Source: Nemophila menziesii (lineage: Eukaryota > Streptophyta > Magnoliopsida > Boraginales > Hydrophyllaceae). Taken from it: 64,000 nucleotides of DNA. The DNA is taken from assembly GCA_029959085.1 (NCBI GenBank), contig JARWIR010000005.1:2482501-2546500 (forward strand), in the 5' to 3' direction. Positions within the stretch are counted from its first letter, which is position 1; each line of letters begins with the position of its first letter. Shown here in pieces: positions 1 through 11,900 of this stretch. The notes under the pieces are model-generated. The model ran no database searches. It was not told the DNA's origin and was given only the letters and a program-made list of their open reading frames with translations. The translations under genes and the position numbers were made by a program.

Positions 1-2
1 TC

Positions 3-210
3 GAAAAAAACGTTCAATATGACGGATCTGAAGATGATGAAGAAGTCAAGGACTATGAATGTCCTGCGTGTTTCAAGTTTTTCTCGTCAGGGCGAGCTTT
101 AGGGGGTTCATAAAAGAGCTCATCATGGTAGAGAACAAGTGGTTAACGAAGGGGACGTGTTATGGTGGGGCCCAAGTACTCAAGACCGTGAAGGTTTAAT
201 GGTGTCTTAA
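3..210 (+). pseudogene. C2H2 zinc-finger protein, 3' part, frameshifted
   Basis: An acidic stretch is followed by YECPACFKFFSSGRALGG, the first half of a plant C2H2 zinc finger of the ZAT type (the plant signature is QALGGH; here it is RALGG). The frame then reads Ser-stop. Ignoring one T near 107-108 would restore the two zinc-binding histidines (GHKRAHHG) and an open frame to a stop at 208-210. As it stands, the finger loses both histidines. The 5' part lies outside the window. Members of this family are nuclear repressors of stress and developmental genes. It is either a pseudogene or carries a one-base assembly error, which the sequence alone cannot decide. Confidence 0.7.
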
Positions 211-1224
211 ACAACGGTAAGTCAGAGCTATATTTTCTGTGTGATTGTTTTTGTTAGTATTTGTGGATCTTAGCTTAAGATTACATGGTTGTTTCAGCTC
301 ATTTGTATCATCGATTCTGGAATATATATAGATACTTCTTTGACAATTTCGATTTTCTTTGTATTTTTATTGCTAATATTGAGATTTGTATTAGTGTTAA
401 AACTAAGTTTTAATTGAACAGATTTGAAAATTACTAGCTGTAATCCAATTTTGTCATACAATTATTTTCTTTTGTATTGCTAAACCGAGAATTTAGTACA
501 ATACGTGTTAGCAGACAAGAAAAATCTTACATTAATACACGCAGAGCAAGGAAATTTTGTTTTGGGGGAAGATAGTTCTGAGTTGATTGCACTATAGATC
601 CCTTTATTAATATTATTTTTAGTTAATTACATTACAAGTCTACTTATTTTTAGTTAACTACATTTTAAGTCTTATCTACTAGTTTTCTAGTTAACTACAG
701 TTTAAGTCCCTCTACTAGTTTTCTAGAAACAACAAAACATTAATACACTCTTGAGTCCTAATACGACATAAGATACAAGTAAAGCTATATATAAAAAGAT
801 TTGAAACCGTCTAGAGTATTTTTTTTTCCGATTATTAGACGCTTCTCCTTTCAAGTGTCGTGCTATCCTGATTTTTTTTTTGTCAACATATTTATTATTT
901 ATATATGATATCTTACTTTGGCTCACCAAAATGTGAAACCGGACTAACTAAATGTTTCTTCGGTTTTTGGGCTTAAATCCAATACTAACAAAATCAAAAG
1001 TTAGCAAAATAGATAAATTGGGCAGATTTCTACACATTAGTCATAAATTTATAAAAACTCAAGTTTTAAAAATACAAACTAAAGATGCATTCATGCATAA
1101 TTGCATAGCATCTTCATCTTATTCATTATTACATACAACATCATACACAAACATCATCCGCTCAAACATTAAACAAAAATCAAAAGCATTTAAACAACTC
1201 AGAATAATCCTCAAATCATCCTCT
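211..1224. other. Intergenic spacer with a short tandem repeat
   Basis: AT-rich spacer between the zinc-finger remnant and the 3' end of the phosphorylase gene. Around 593-725 three diverged copies of a roughly 40-bp unit (core TTAGTTAACTACA followed by TTTAAGTC) occur in a row. They resemble the motif seen in the introns of the neighbouring genes. I see no gene here. Confidence 0.5.
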
Positions 1225-4200
1225 TCAAGGTAACTCAATAGGGTTGATACTCCATATATCCTTAGCATACTCATGAATAGTCCTGTCACTACTAAACTTA
1301 TACGATCCCGCCGTATTCATTATCGACATTCTCGTCCATTTCTATACACACACATACATACATACACATCAAAATTAAATAATTTTTTTATAAATAATAT
1401 AAAAAATATAAACTTACCTTCTGATCACGATAAGCTTCATCAACCTTATCTTGACATTCAATATAACTCGGAAAATCTTTCCCCACAAGAAAATAATCAC
1501 CACGTCCAAAACCTTCATTCCCTTCCAAAGATCCTATCAATTCATCATTATCCGAACCCCCAAATACTCCGCTTTTGATATACTCCTTCACTTCTTCGAA
1601 ACGTGGGTCCGGTATAAACTAAAAACGACAAGTTAATTATTAATTTATTCATATAAATTTAAAAAATAAATTATATATTACTTTTCCAGCGGCACGTTCT
1701 TTTCTAAGACCAGCAATTTCATGAGCTTCGGCACCGAATAAAAAGAAATTATCTTCCCCAACTTCTTCACGTATTTCCACATTTGCCCCATCTAAAGTTC
1801 CAATTAAAACACAACCGTTCATTGAAAACTTCATATTACTTGTTCCACTTGCCTCCATACCAGCCGTACTACACATATTATTAAGTTAATTGCGTTATAG
1901 GTCCTTAATTATTGAATAATTACATTATAGGTATCTTCATATTTACCTAATGTGTTGAGAAAGCTCACTAGCGGGTATCAATAACTCAGCAACACTAACA
2001 TTGTAATCCGGAACAAATATAACCTTAAAATCAAACATACAAAAATGTTAAAATAACAAAATAAAAAAAATATCAATATTTATACCTTTAACAAGTCACC
2101 AATTTCAGGATCATGATTAATTGTGGCCCCCACATCTGTTATAAATTTAACGATTCTTTTAGCTTGAACATAAGTAGCAAAAGCTTTTCCTCCAAATATG
2201 CAAACACGAGGTACATATTTTTCTTTACGTTCTTTTTCAGTCATTTCCTTCATCTTTTTATAACGATACACTATTCCAAATATATTCATTAATTGTCTTT
2301 TATATTCATGTATACGCTTTACCTGAAATAAATTTATAAAATATTTAAAAAATTCACATTAATGTAAAAAAAGTAAAAATTTACCTGAATATCAAACACT
2401 GAATCGGGGTTTACTATATAACCAGTTCTTTCTTTAATTAATGAAGCTACTTTGATTTTGTTGATTTTTTTAGCGATTCTCCATTGATTTTGAAGATCTT
2501 CATTATCCGCAAACTGTAAATGGATAGGGAGTTAGGGACGCAAATTTTACATAATATAGGGACCTATAATGCAATAATTACCTTACGAAGCTCTCCGAGT
2601 TTTTCAGTATTTAAAACCCAATCATCTGTACCAAGCCATTTAGTGAGAATATTACTAAGATCCGGATTACAAAATTTTATCCATCTTCTTGGAGTTACAC
2701 CATTTGTTTTATTTTGAAATTTCTCAGGCCAAAACTGTAAAAAAATCAACACTCAAAACACAAGTTTTTATATAAAAGGACGTAAAAAAAAATATATTTA
2801 CCTTATAAAAGTCGTTAAATACATCGTTTTTTACAATCTCACTATGAATTTCAGCTACTCCATTTACTGCATGACCACCCACTACACATAAATTAGCCAT
2901 ACGAACCATTTTCGGAAGTGGTGTGGGGTCCACAATTGGTGTGGGGTCCACAGATAATTCGGGTTCTACAGCTTCTTCACTTAAAGCTATAATCTCCTCT
3001 TCTTCAGTTTCTTCGATTTTAATTTCTTCGATTTTAATATTTTCATCAATTTCACTTTCACTTTCTAAAAATAAATCCGCATAAGATGAAGGAAGTTCAA
3101 TATTTTCCAATATTCTCATTGAATTAAGTTTTTGCTTTAATATTTCGAGATCTTCTGTGCCATATGTTTCGATTATATTGTTAACAAGCTGTAAAAAAAT
3201 CATATATTAGAAACGTATCAAGAAAAAAGTGATATTTAATTAATTTTAATTTACCTCTTCATCAATTAACTCGATAATCTCAACATGTCTAGGAAGTAAT
3301 TTCTCCATTAATTCATAGCTCCATTTCTCAAGTGCTTCAGGTAAAACAGTATGGTTCGTATACGCCACGGTTCTGGAGGGTAATTTCGTAAAAAGTTGAA
3401 TTAAATTTTTTCTCGCGAAACAAAAATTATATAAAAAAGTACCTTTGGGTAATATTCCAAGCTTCTTTCCAATTTAACCCCTTTAAATCGATTAAAATTC
3501 TCATCAACTCGGGTATACATAAAGTAGGGTGAGTATCATTCATTTGTACAGCAACTTTTTCAGGAAATTCTTCCCAATTTACCCTTCCATCGTTTCTTCT
3601 TTCGAATCGTGCGATTATATCTTGTAAAGAAGCTGAACATAAAGTGTATTGTTGTTTTAAACGAAGCGTTTTTCCTTCAATCGATTCATCTCCAGGGTAA
3701 AGAATATAACATATCTAATTCCAAAGTAAGAATTAGTCAAATTAAACCCTAAATTTAACAAAAAACCATTCTAATTTCTACCTTTTCAGCATTTACTTGA
3801 TTTTCACAAGCTTTAGTATGTTCACCATTATTAAAAGAAGATAAATCGAAATCTTCTGAAGGTACTTTAGTAGACCATAATCTAAGATTAATCGTGGTTT
3901 TTGTTTTATAACCTGGAATTGGAACATCATATGCAACTGCTTTTATATCTTCTCCACCAATCCAGTTTTTTTTACCATCATTTTCAGTTACAACTTTTCC
4001 ATAAAATTTAATTGGATAAAACACATCATTTCTCACTATTTCCCATGGATTACCCATCTGAAAGTATAAATATCATTAAATAAAAAACGCACAACGAAAA
4101 AATAATTAAAAAAACATTACCTCAAGCCAATTTTCAGCTACTTCTTCTTGACCATCTTTTGTAATAAGCTGTTTAAATAAACCATATTTATATCTTAGTC

Positions 4201-5259
4201 CATATCCCCAAGCTGGATAATTTAAAGTAGCCATTGAATCAAGAAAACATGAAGCAAGTCTTCCTAATCCTCCATTTCCTAAAGCTGCATCAGGTTCCTA
4301 TAAAAAAAAAATCAAAATTATTTCCCTAAAATAACATATCTACCCAATATTACTCAGTATATACTAACATGTGAAGCTACATCTTCAAGAGTTTGACCCA
4401 AGTTTTTCAAAGCTTCTGCATAAACACCTGTGAGCTCTAAATTACCAACTGCGTTTAATAAAGCTCTACCCTGTTTAAATTATATGTGTTAATATAAAAT
4501 TATAAACGTGTTAATTATTTTATTGAGAGATGAAGAATTAACTAACCTGTAGAAACTCCATTGATAAGTAATAAGCTTGTTTAGCGTTGATTTTTTCGTA
4601 ATGATTATAAGTTTCGTTCCAATTTGAGATAAGTGAATCTCGAACACTTTGTGCTGTAGCGAAAAATGCTTTTGAGGCTTCGAATTGTTCAGGTGAGAAT
4701 GATGGAGTAAATTCAGCATGGTATTTGATATTAGTGGCGATTGATGAAGCATCTGGTTTGATCAAACTTAAATCGATCACAGGTTCTGTAATTAAATTAA
4801 TTTGAGATTTATTAGTTGATCTATATTCATAATTCAAAATTATTTACATGCAAATATAGGGATCTATAATCCATTTTTTGCATAATATAAGGATCTATAG
4901 TGTAATTTTTTCATACTACTTTTTATATCAATAATAATTAACTTTCGATTATGATCCCGAACAATAAGCTTTGTCTATTACTAAAATGCATAGTTCGTGT
5001 TATATTTGGTACTAAACTTAAATAATTCAAACATAAACTTCAATATACCTTGATGAGTGAAGGAATCGTGTAGTTTCTGCTTCGGTTCACTCGCGATACT
5101 TTTGACTTGAAATGACCTTTTCGCCCTTGGAAAATGTGAAGTTTTAGCTAAGAGTAAACTAAAACTTGTTTTTCTAGAGCTAAGTAAATGGGAAATTCTG
5201 GAATTTGATGAGAAGTGTGGTTTAGAGAGAGTGTGAGAGTAAGATGAAGAAGTCGCCAT
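1225..5259 (-). CDS. PHS1: Plastidial alpha-1,4-glucan phosphorylase (PHO1/PHS1), 15 exons
   Basis: Starch phosphorylase, the PLP enzyme that reversibly transfers glucose between alpha-1,4-glucan and glucose-1-phosphate, acting in the plastid stroma. Exons read from splice signals (minus strand): 5259-5049, 4785-4547, 4470-4369, 4297-4121, 4057-3782, 3714-3443, 3372-3255, 3188-2802, 2734-2582, 2513-2385, 2322-2086, 2023-1947, 1868-1682, 1618-1418, 1341-1225. All introns are GT-AG and phases agree, giving 960 aa, the usual size for this isoform. Residues 1 to about 65 are a Ser-rich chloroplast transit peptide. Exon 8 encodes an acidic insertion (about residues 500-558) that marks the plastidial L-type; it is somewhat shorter than the roughly 78 residues known in potato. 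The PLP-binding lysine is in EASGTSNMK (about K806), and the C-terminus is NPIELP. Nothing is broken. The cytosolic isoform is excluded by the insertion and the transit peptide. Confidence 0.97.
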
Positions 5260-5640
5260 TGATGAAGCTTGGAGACTGTGTGTGTGTGTGTGTTGTGTAT
5301 GTGTGTGGAGTATTTAAGAATTAAAGAGATATCGTCATTATTGGTGGAGGAGACAAGTGAGACCTTGAGTAGAGATGGAGTGTGTTGTTTTGTAGTGCAA
5401 TTAAAGAAAAAAGAAAAGAAGAAAAGGAAAATAGGAGTCACGTTGAAACGTATGGGTTTCTGTACTTTTCTTATGCCACGTTGATGGTCCCGTTTCCCTA
5501 GGGGGTTGAGATTGTATACATTATCACTCTCGGTTCCTTTTGGTATATTATGATCGATGATATATTATAAAAGGAGAGTTACAAACAAAATTAGAGACAA
5601 AACAAAATAGAAATTATAAAAAACGATTCACTTAATGTAT
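5260..5640 (-). promoter_or_regulatory. Upstream region of the phosphorylase gene with a TG microsatellite
   Basis: The sequence just upstream of the PHS1 start holds a TG run at 5278-5297 and a purine/pyrimidine-biased stretch at 5400-5435, probably within the 5' UTR and core promoter. No unambiguous TATA box could be assigned. The assignment rests on position only. Confidence 0.4.
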
Positions 5641-6681
5641 ATGCATAAATTGAATTTTGGTATCATAAGATTTAGCTAAAAATTCTATTTTAGCCAACCG
5701 ATGATAGCCTTTATAGGCATCTTAGTCGTTTCGAGAATTATGGTCTCAGTTTTATCGATCATTCGAGGGGCATGATCATGTGATTTATCCCACATGCTCC
5801 AACATGTAAGTTTTATAGCTATTAGTTGCATATTCGAAATGGAATAGTCTAAGGCGCTACTAAGACCATACCATTCAGTCTGAGCAAATAGAGGAAATTG
5901 ATTTCATATATGATAAAAACGTGAAATGCTCGACCAACAGAAATACACGAATGTGGAACTCTAATGTTTAACGTCGATGACGTATGAGTTGAATTTGTTT
6001 TCGGTCGAACGTAGTGACCGAAAATCAGACAAAGGCCAGGACCACATAGAGGTGTTACTTTCGATAGATCTTTGACGCTTAAGTCAATACGGGGATTGAG
6101 AACCAAATGGAATGGTTATATGGATTATGTCTAACTGTAATAATGAACGGTGTAATAATATATGTGATACCTCGTTAAATGCATGACATGGGTATTTATA
6201 AAAATTGAAAGTCCACTATACTTGGTTAAACTTTTGTCGTATCTCACTAGGGATCCTTTATTAGCTATGTCCTCGGTCTCCTAGCGAGTAGACTGGACTT
6301 CATCGGGCTTTGTTAAGAGATCTCGTGGGGCTCGACTATTGAAGGAGATGTTGGTTGTCCAACTAGTCGCAAGTCGAATGTGATTGTCATGCCCGCGCCG
6401 CATGGCTGAGCCTATCAACGCCCCCTTGAATTTAGAGGGGCAAACTTGAAGAAACTTTAAAGGCTTGGCCAAGGAATTCAACTGGCCTTCGTAATGTCGC
6501 CATGAGACACATGACAGTTATAGATTAGTTATTTGTAAAACTGTTAAACACATGACCGCTTAAGGTTTGCTGATTGGTCATGATTACTTTGACCTTTTCG
6601 AGGAAAATGTGTGTAGGGGTCATATGGGGTACGAGGCATCATGCCATTATTATCTCCAGGAGATGAACTGTCATTATCTTC

Positions 6682-6720
<39 letters not shown>

Positions 6721-7690
6721 ATACTTTTGTCACTGATCGTCATTCAGTCTTACTGATTCCCCTAAGAGCGTTTATATCTTGCATTTTCGACCGTATCGCA
6801 ACCCTCAAGGCAATCTTCTTCTTTCTTTTCTCATGGATATGAATAAGTCGTTAGGTGCAAAGTGTTTCCTCGACGTAGGATCATCAAAGAGTAATAGGAT
6901 TGGTCCCTTCCTCCTCGAGCGATTACTCGACAAGTTTCATTCCTTCCCCTCCGTCAACCAATCGGGGTGAACCTTCCCCTGAAGGATAGGATGTTGGTGG
7001 TAGCGATACTCTCTCCTAAAAGGTGTCTTTGGACTCTGGGATTTAGCTCGTATTAAGGGTCCCTCAGTTCCCACTGGCCCTATTTCCTCAGGGATTGATT
7101 TGATCGCCAATACTCTTGTTTTTGGGGTTGGTGCAATAGCTGGGTTATATTCATATAACAGTCGCCTTGATAAGATACACCATTGATTATGTAAGTTATT
7201 TTATAGGGTATTTATTTCGTCCCTTTGACCATTCTTTATTGATTACTCTATTTCGTGACAGGAGGTGCGCGATCAAGTTTCCTTGTTAGCTTGAATGCAA
7301 ATCCCACTGAAGTTAGCCGCATTTACAAGAAGAGAACCGGGGCTTGAGAGAAGGTTTCAAGCTGTGGATGATAGTTCAAAATATGAACAATGAAATGTCA
7401 CGAGTGTTAGTATGTACCGACGATAAGCATCGAAGGTCGTAGAATGCTCGTGATGAAGTCGATTAAGCTCGTGTGGAGGTTTCCTGTGCCAAGGAATCCT
7501 ATTTGAGCACTTAAACTGTATTAATGAGCTTACTCGAGAGTTGAGGTTGGCCAGAACTTCTTATGACAAGAGGAGAAATGCTCGGTTTATGGCGACCTAC
7601 ACGTCCTCGACTGAGTATGCTCAGGATGAAGTTGCTCAAGCTCATGCGGAGGCTTCCTAGGCCAAGGAGGAGGACTCTATACACTTGACT
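5641..7690. mobile_element. Decayed repeat region, probably an old retroelement
   Basis: No intact gene. From about 7260 the plus strand shows broken coding-like text rich in Ala, Glu, Arg and Leu, for example ELRLARTSYDKRRNARF and AYTSSTEY-like phrases, interrupted by stops. It resembles the coiled-coil region of old plant gypsy-type transposon proteins. A similar phrase recurs at about 7700 and 9770, so part of it is duplicated internally. A TA/TG microsatellite lies at 6681-6720. The family assignment is a guess. Confidence 0.35.
6681..6720. repeat. (TA)n(TG)n microsatellite
   Basis: About nine TA units run directly into about eleven TG units. Confidence 0.9.
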
Positions 7691-8499
7691 CAGATTAAGG
7701 AGTTTACTTGAGAGTTGAGGTTGGCCATAATTTATATTGATAAGAAGAGTGATGCTCAGGTGGTGGAGGGGTATTAAGTTTTGTTATATAGAAGTGGTAT
7801 ACGAGACAGGTATGCACGGTGCATTCAAGATATATTTTCTCGTCACCGTACTTGGCCCCGATAATCAATGAAGATACTCTACTTGTACACGAAGCACCAA
7901 AGCTTAAAGGGTGTTCAAATATAACTTTTTTTTCTTATAAATGGATGAACACTAGGCCTTCGCATGACCACATCCACTTATGCTCTTCTTCCAAGATCAA
8001 GCATCAAGCTCTTCCAAAATTCTCTCGTACTTTGACCATGTTTTCTTTCGCATGTCGGCAACTTTTTCCTTTGTATCGCATATGGAATTTTCATTTTTAG
8101 ATATCTTTGTAACAGGTTTTTTGATTCTTGTATATCCTTGTATCTTCAGTCATAAACTCTTGCCTTTATTTTGTGATTTTTTTCTGGAATAAAAAAACGA
8201 GATTTTGTCGATTCTATTTAATAAAAACTTTAATTAACTTACTTTTAAACAAACATGGATTTGATCACTTTTAGTTGGTCATTATTTTTCTTTCACCCGA
8301 AATAAGAAATATGTATGACATTCCCCTTCCCTTCTCATTTTCTTTGGCGGGAAGGGAAATAATGTTTGTTGCTTCTACCAACTCCTTTCTTGAAAAAATG
8401 TCATGAAATTTAGAAATAATATGTTTAATGTATTTGATTATGATATATTAATCTACGAACCTTTGGAGATGGATGTGGGCATTTTTAATTTGCGACTTG

Positions 8500-8940
8500 C
8501 TTACGTCAGATTGACTTATTGACCAACCTTGCACCCTTAAGTCTTAGGGGTCTGGAATATATTTGATACGTGACTTATTTAGGTCGGTAATTCATTGGTC
8601 GGACCCCTAGCCTTAATTTTAAAGGGTCTAGGGTAGTTTAGATCTGCAACTTTCTTTTGTCGGTGTTTCATTGGTCGACCCCTTAGCCTAGAGTCTTAGG
8701 GTCAGGTTAATTTCAATTTGTGTCTTGCTTAGGACGTTGATTCTTTGTCCAATCAACTAGCCTTGAGTCTAAGGGTTCTGGGTTAGTATTGATCTACGGC
8801 CTTCTCAGGACAATGATTCATTAACCGACACCCTAGCCTTTAGTCTTAGAGTCTGGGGCAGTTTTAATCAACGAGCTACTTAGGTCGGTGACTTATTGGA
8901 TGGCCTTGGCGTTGAGTCTTAGGGTTTTGTGGAAGTTTCA
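8500..8940. repeat. Minisatellite, units of about 80-90 bp
   Basis: Five to six diverged units, each with a core like CATTGGTCGACCCCTAGCC, then TTGAGTCTTAGGGTCTGGG, then an AGTTT-GATCTRCGACTT block. The same array lies at 10640-11070 in the second duplication unit. Confidence 0.8.
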
Positions 8941-9062
8941 AATAAAATAAGGAAGAAAATAATGGATCTCGTTCATGAAATGCTTGTTTATGAGGGAAGG
9001 TTAGTTTATGACTTCAATTGTGATCAGCTCCAAGGTTTTGTCCAACATATATCATAACAAAT

Positions 9063-9135
9063 GGGGATGTAGCTCAAATGGTAGAGCGCTCGCTTTGCAT
9101 GCGAGAGGCACGGGGTTCGATCCCCCGCATCTCCA
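9063..9135 (+). tRNA. tRNA-Ala (anticodon UGC)
   Basis: A complete 73-nt tRNA. The acceptor stem is GGGGATG paired with CATCTCC (one G-U), followed by discriminator A. The D-arm/A box is TAGCTCAAATGG. The anticodon stem is CTCGC/GCGAG with loop TTTGCAT, so the anticodon is TGC (Ala). The T-arm/B box is GGTTCGATCC. There is no intron and CCA is not encoded. It delivers alanine to GCA and other GCN codons in the cytosol and is transcribed by RNA polymerase III from the internal A and B boxes. It sits just after the minisatellite of duplication unit 1, and a decayed sister copy lies at 11217-11289. Confidence 0.96.
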
Positions 9136-9475
9136 ACTTATTTTTGTCACCTACGCCCTAAAGAACTTTTTCCGAAGTATAATTCGCTTGTAATGTTAAC
9201 CAAATAAGACCTTTCTAATTTCAAATTATTCAAATTTCATTCACATGGAGTCCCAAACCTAAAAAATAATACCATTTTTTTCAAACTTTCCCTCTTAACT
9301 TCACCATAATCTGCAATCAAGCTCTTATTAACTTTATGCTTCATGTTATCCACGAGTCCTTAAGGAACTTATCATAACATTACCATAAATTATCCGAAAC
9401 GATTTTTATTCACTAACAAATGGATATATTCATAATGAATCTAACTGATTCTTTAACTTCTTGACAAAACATTAT

Positions 9476-9764
9476 CCGGGATCAAACAATGCATAGGAAT
9501 GAACATACATCTTATACTCATATGAAGTTTTTTTTGAGTTAATTGTGTTAAAGGTCCCCACATTATGCACAAATTGCACTATAAGTTCATGTAATATGAA
9601 CAATTGAACTACATCCAGATATTAATTACTTTTGAACTAATTACACAATAACTTTTTATATTTAAAAGTCGAGGGGAGGGATATATTTTGAAAAATTTAG
9701 GGGGACAAAGGTAGTAATATGATTTTTTTTAACTTGGTCAAAAAATAATCCTTTAGGCTAACAA
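9476..9764. other. Spacer between the duplication units
   Basis: Contains AATTGTGTTAAAGGTCCC and ATTGCACTATAAGTTC near 9540-9600, members of the short motif family that forms a minisatellite in the GAUT intron. No gene is visible. Confidence 0.5.
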
Positions 9765-10639
9765 AGCTTGCTTGAGAGTTGAGGTTGGCCGGAGCTTCTT
9801 CTGGCAAGAGGGGCAATACTCGGGTCGTGGCGGCCTACGCGTATTAGGCTGAGTATGCCGGCGAGTTGGAACGATATTATGTGCCACTATAAGTAGTGAT
9901 GTGCGAGACATGTGTGCTCAGTGCATTTAAGATGTTGTGTGCTCAGTGCATCTGGACTTGGCAGCGAAGGTTAGTGAAGATCTTTCACCCGAACCTTAGG
10001 AACCAAAGTTCGATGAGGATTTTAAGATTCCTCCATTTCCTTCACAAAATAGATGATCATTGGGCCTTCTCATGTCCACACCGCTTTCTCTCTCTTCACA
10101 TGATCGAGTATCAAGCTTATCCAGAATTTTCTTGTACTATAACCACGTCCTCCTTTATATGTCGTCTACGTCTTTCTTCGTAGATTGACCATGTCTTCTT
10201 CACATATCAACCATATCTTCCTTCGCATATATATTTTTGCAATATGCTTTTTTATTATTGCATTTCCTCGTATCCTCAGGCGTAAACTCTTGCCTTAGTT
10301 TTGCGATATTTTTATCAAATATATATACTAGTTTTTTCTGAATTTATTTAATAAAAACTTGAATTGACTTACTTTAAAACAACCCTGACTTCGATCATTA
10401 TTAGCTGATTATTATTTTTCTCGCACCCAAATAAGAAAGATGTATTCCATTACCCTTCAACTTTTCTTCGGGGGGACGGGAATAATATTTGTTTCTTCGG
10501 ACAACCCATTCCTTGAATAATTTCCATTAATTTTGGGAATAAGGTGTTGATTGTAATTGATTATGTTTTGATGATGATATCTTAATTTTACAAAGCTTTG
10601 AATATGAATAATGGTAGTTTTGATATGCGACTTGGTTTG

Positions 10640-11070
10640 GTTAATTTGACTTATTGGTCAACCTTCTAGCCTTGAGTCTTAGGGTCTGGGGAAGTTTCGA
10701 GATACGACTTTTTTTGGTTGGTGATTCATTGGCCGGCCCCCTAGCCTTGAGTCTTAAGGATCCATGGAGTTTTGATCTACGAATTTCTTAAGTCGGTGAT
10801 TCATTGGCCGACCCCCTAGCCTCAAGTCTTAAGGGTTTGAGGCAGTTCCGATCTGCCACTTACTTAGATAGGTGGTTCATTAATCGACCCCTATCCTTAA
10901 GTCTAGGGGTTCAGAGAAGTTTTTATCTGCGACCATCTTAGGTCAATGATTAATTGTCTAACTCCATAGCATTGAGTCTTAGGGGACGGGGACAGTTTTT
11001 ACCAGCGTTCTCCTTAAGTTGGTGGTTCATTGGCTAACCCTCTACCCTTGAGTCTTGGGGTTCGGGGCAG
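10640..11070. repeat. Minisatellite, units of about 80-90 bp (second copy)
   Basis: Same unit as at 8500-8940: GGTGATTCATTGGCCGACCC, CTAGCCTTGAGTCTTA, then a GGCAGTT-like block, about five copies. Confidence 0.8.
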
Positions 11071-11216
11071 GTTTAAAGAATGTAAGGAAGACAAAAAAGA
11101 ATCTCATTTATGAAATGCTTGTTCACGAGGAAAGGCTAGTTTATGACTTCAATTGTCCTTTACGCCAAGGTTTGTCCAACATATTTCATCTTATATCAAA
11201 CCCAAACATCACAAAT

Positions 11217-11289
11217 GGGGATATAGCTCAAATGGTAGAGCGCTCGCTTTGCATGTGAGAGGCACGGGGTTCGGTCCCCTGACTCACCA
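11217..11289 (+). pseudogene. tRNA-Ala (UGC) pseudogene
   Basis: A 73-nt relative of the tRNA at 9063. The D-arm, the anticodon stem (with a G-U) and the TGC anticodon are kept. The acceptor stem is broken: GGGGATA faces ACTCACC, with three unpaired positions. The B box reads GGTTCGGTCC instead of GGTTCGATCC. It is the duplicated copy and is unlikely to give a functional tRNA. Confidence 0.85.
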
Positions 11290-11390
11290 GCACCTAAATC
11301 TTGAGTGACCTTTTTCGAAGTATAAAACACTTGGAATGCCTTTTTTTTCTTAACAAAACTAAACCAAATCAAACCTTTCTAATTTGGAAG

Positions 11391-11446
11391 AGTAATGATA
11401 TATACCACCCAAATACCCACGTCATTAGGTGGTATTTATCATTTCT
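11391..11446. mobile_element. Tiny MITE-like element (56 bp), copy 1
   Basis: Near-perfect 19-bp terminal inverted repeats: AGTAATGATATATACCACC on the left and GGTGGTATTTATCATTTCT on the right (17 of 19 pair). AATTTG flanks the element on both sides at slightly variable distance. The insertion is absent at the matching place in duplication unit 1 (near 9215), which supports mobility. Single-end relatives occur near 12085, 24095 and 63708. Confidence 0.65.
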
Positions 11447-11583
11447 CAATTTGAAAATTGTTCAAATTTCATTCATATAGAGTCCTAAATCTTGAGTGAC
11501 CTTTTTCGAAGTATAAAACACTTGGAATGCCTTTTTTTTTTCTTAACAAAACTAAACCAAATCAAACCTTTCTAATTTGGAAG

Positions 11584-11639
11584 AGTAATGATATATACCA
11601 CCCAAATACCCACGTCATTGGGTGCTATTTATCATTTCT
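11584..11639. mobile_element. Tiny MITE-like element (56 bp), copy 2
   Basis: Second copy of the element at 11391, carried along by the 193-bp local duplication. One base of the right arm differs (GGTGC for GGTGG). Confidence 0.6.
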
Positions 11640-11900
11640 CAGTTTGAAAATTGTTCAAATTTCATTCATATAGAGTCCTAAATCTCAAAAATCATACAAT
11701 TTTTTTCAATATCTCCCTCTTAAATTCACTATAATAGGCGGGCAAACTCTTGTCAACCTTCCGCTTCATGTTCTCCACGAGTCCTCGAAAACCCTATCAT
11801 CACACTACAAAATATTAACTAAAACGATTCTCTTTTCATTTCAAAGGTAATATATTCACAATGAATCTCACTGATTCTCCAACTTGTTGACGAACATTAT

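Larger units (their letters stand above)
7700..9475 (+). repeat. Tandem duplication, unit 1 (with the intact tRNA-Ala)
   Basis: This stretch matches 9765-11900 in the same orientation and order: a GAGAGTTGAGGTTGGCC coding-like remnant, a CTTCGCATG/CTTCTCATG block, a minisatellite with units of about 80 bp, the phrase ATGAAATGCTTGTT, the tRNA-Ala gene, then a shared 3' flank ending near TGAATCT(A/C)ACTGATTCT. The two tRNAs are 2154 bp apart. Divergence is substantial by eye, so the duplication is old. Confidence 0.8.
11294..11677. repeat. Local tandem duplication (191 + 193 bp)
   Basis: Two adjacent, nearly identical units (11294-11484 and 11485-11677), both starting CTAAATC. Apart from a few base changes and a T-run two bases longer in the second, they look the same, so the duplication is recent. 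Each carries the small inverted-repeat element described separately. Confidence 0.92.
9765..11900 (+). repeat. Tandem duplication, unit 2 (with the decayed tRNA-Ala)
   Basis: The second copy of 7700-9475. It keeps the same order of blocks but has been lengthened by a 191/193-bp local duplication at 11294-11677 that unit 1 lacks. Confidence 0.8.

Noticed and set aside
1273..1636. Open frames on the plus strand across the end of the phosphorylase gene
   Set aside because: Antisense shadows of exons 14 and 15 of PHS1.
8500..11070. Regularly spaced repeats considered as a CRISPR-like array
   Set aside because: Units are diverged, have no unique spacers of constant length and lie in a plant nuclear genome. 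They are ordinary minisatellites.
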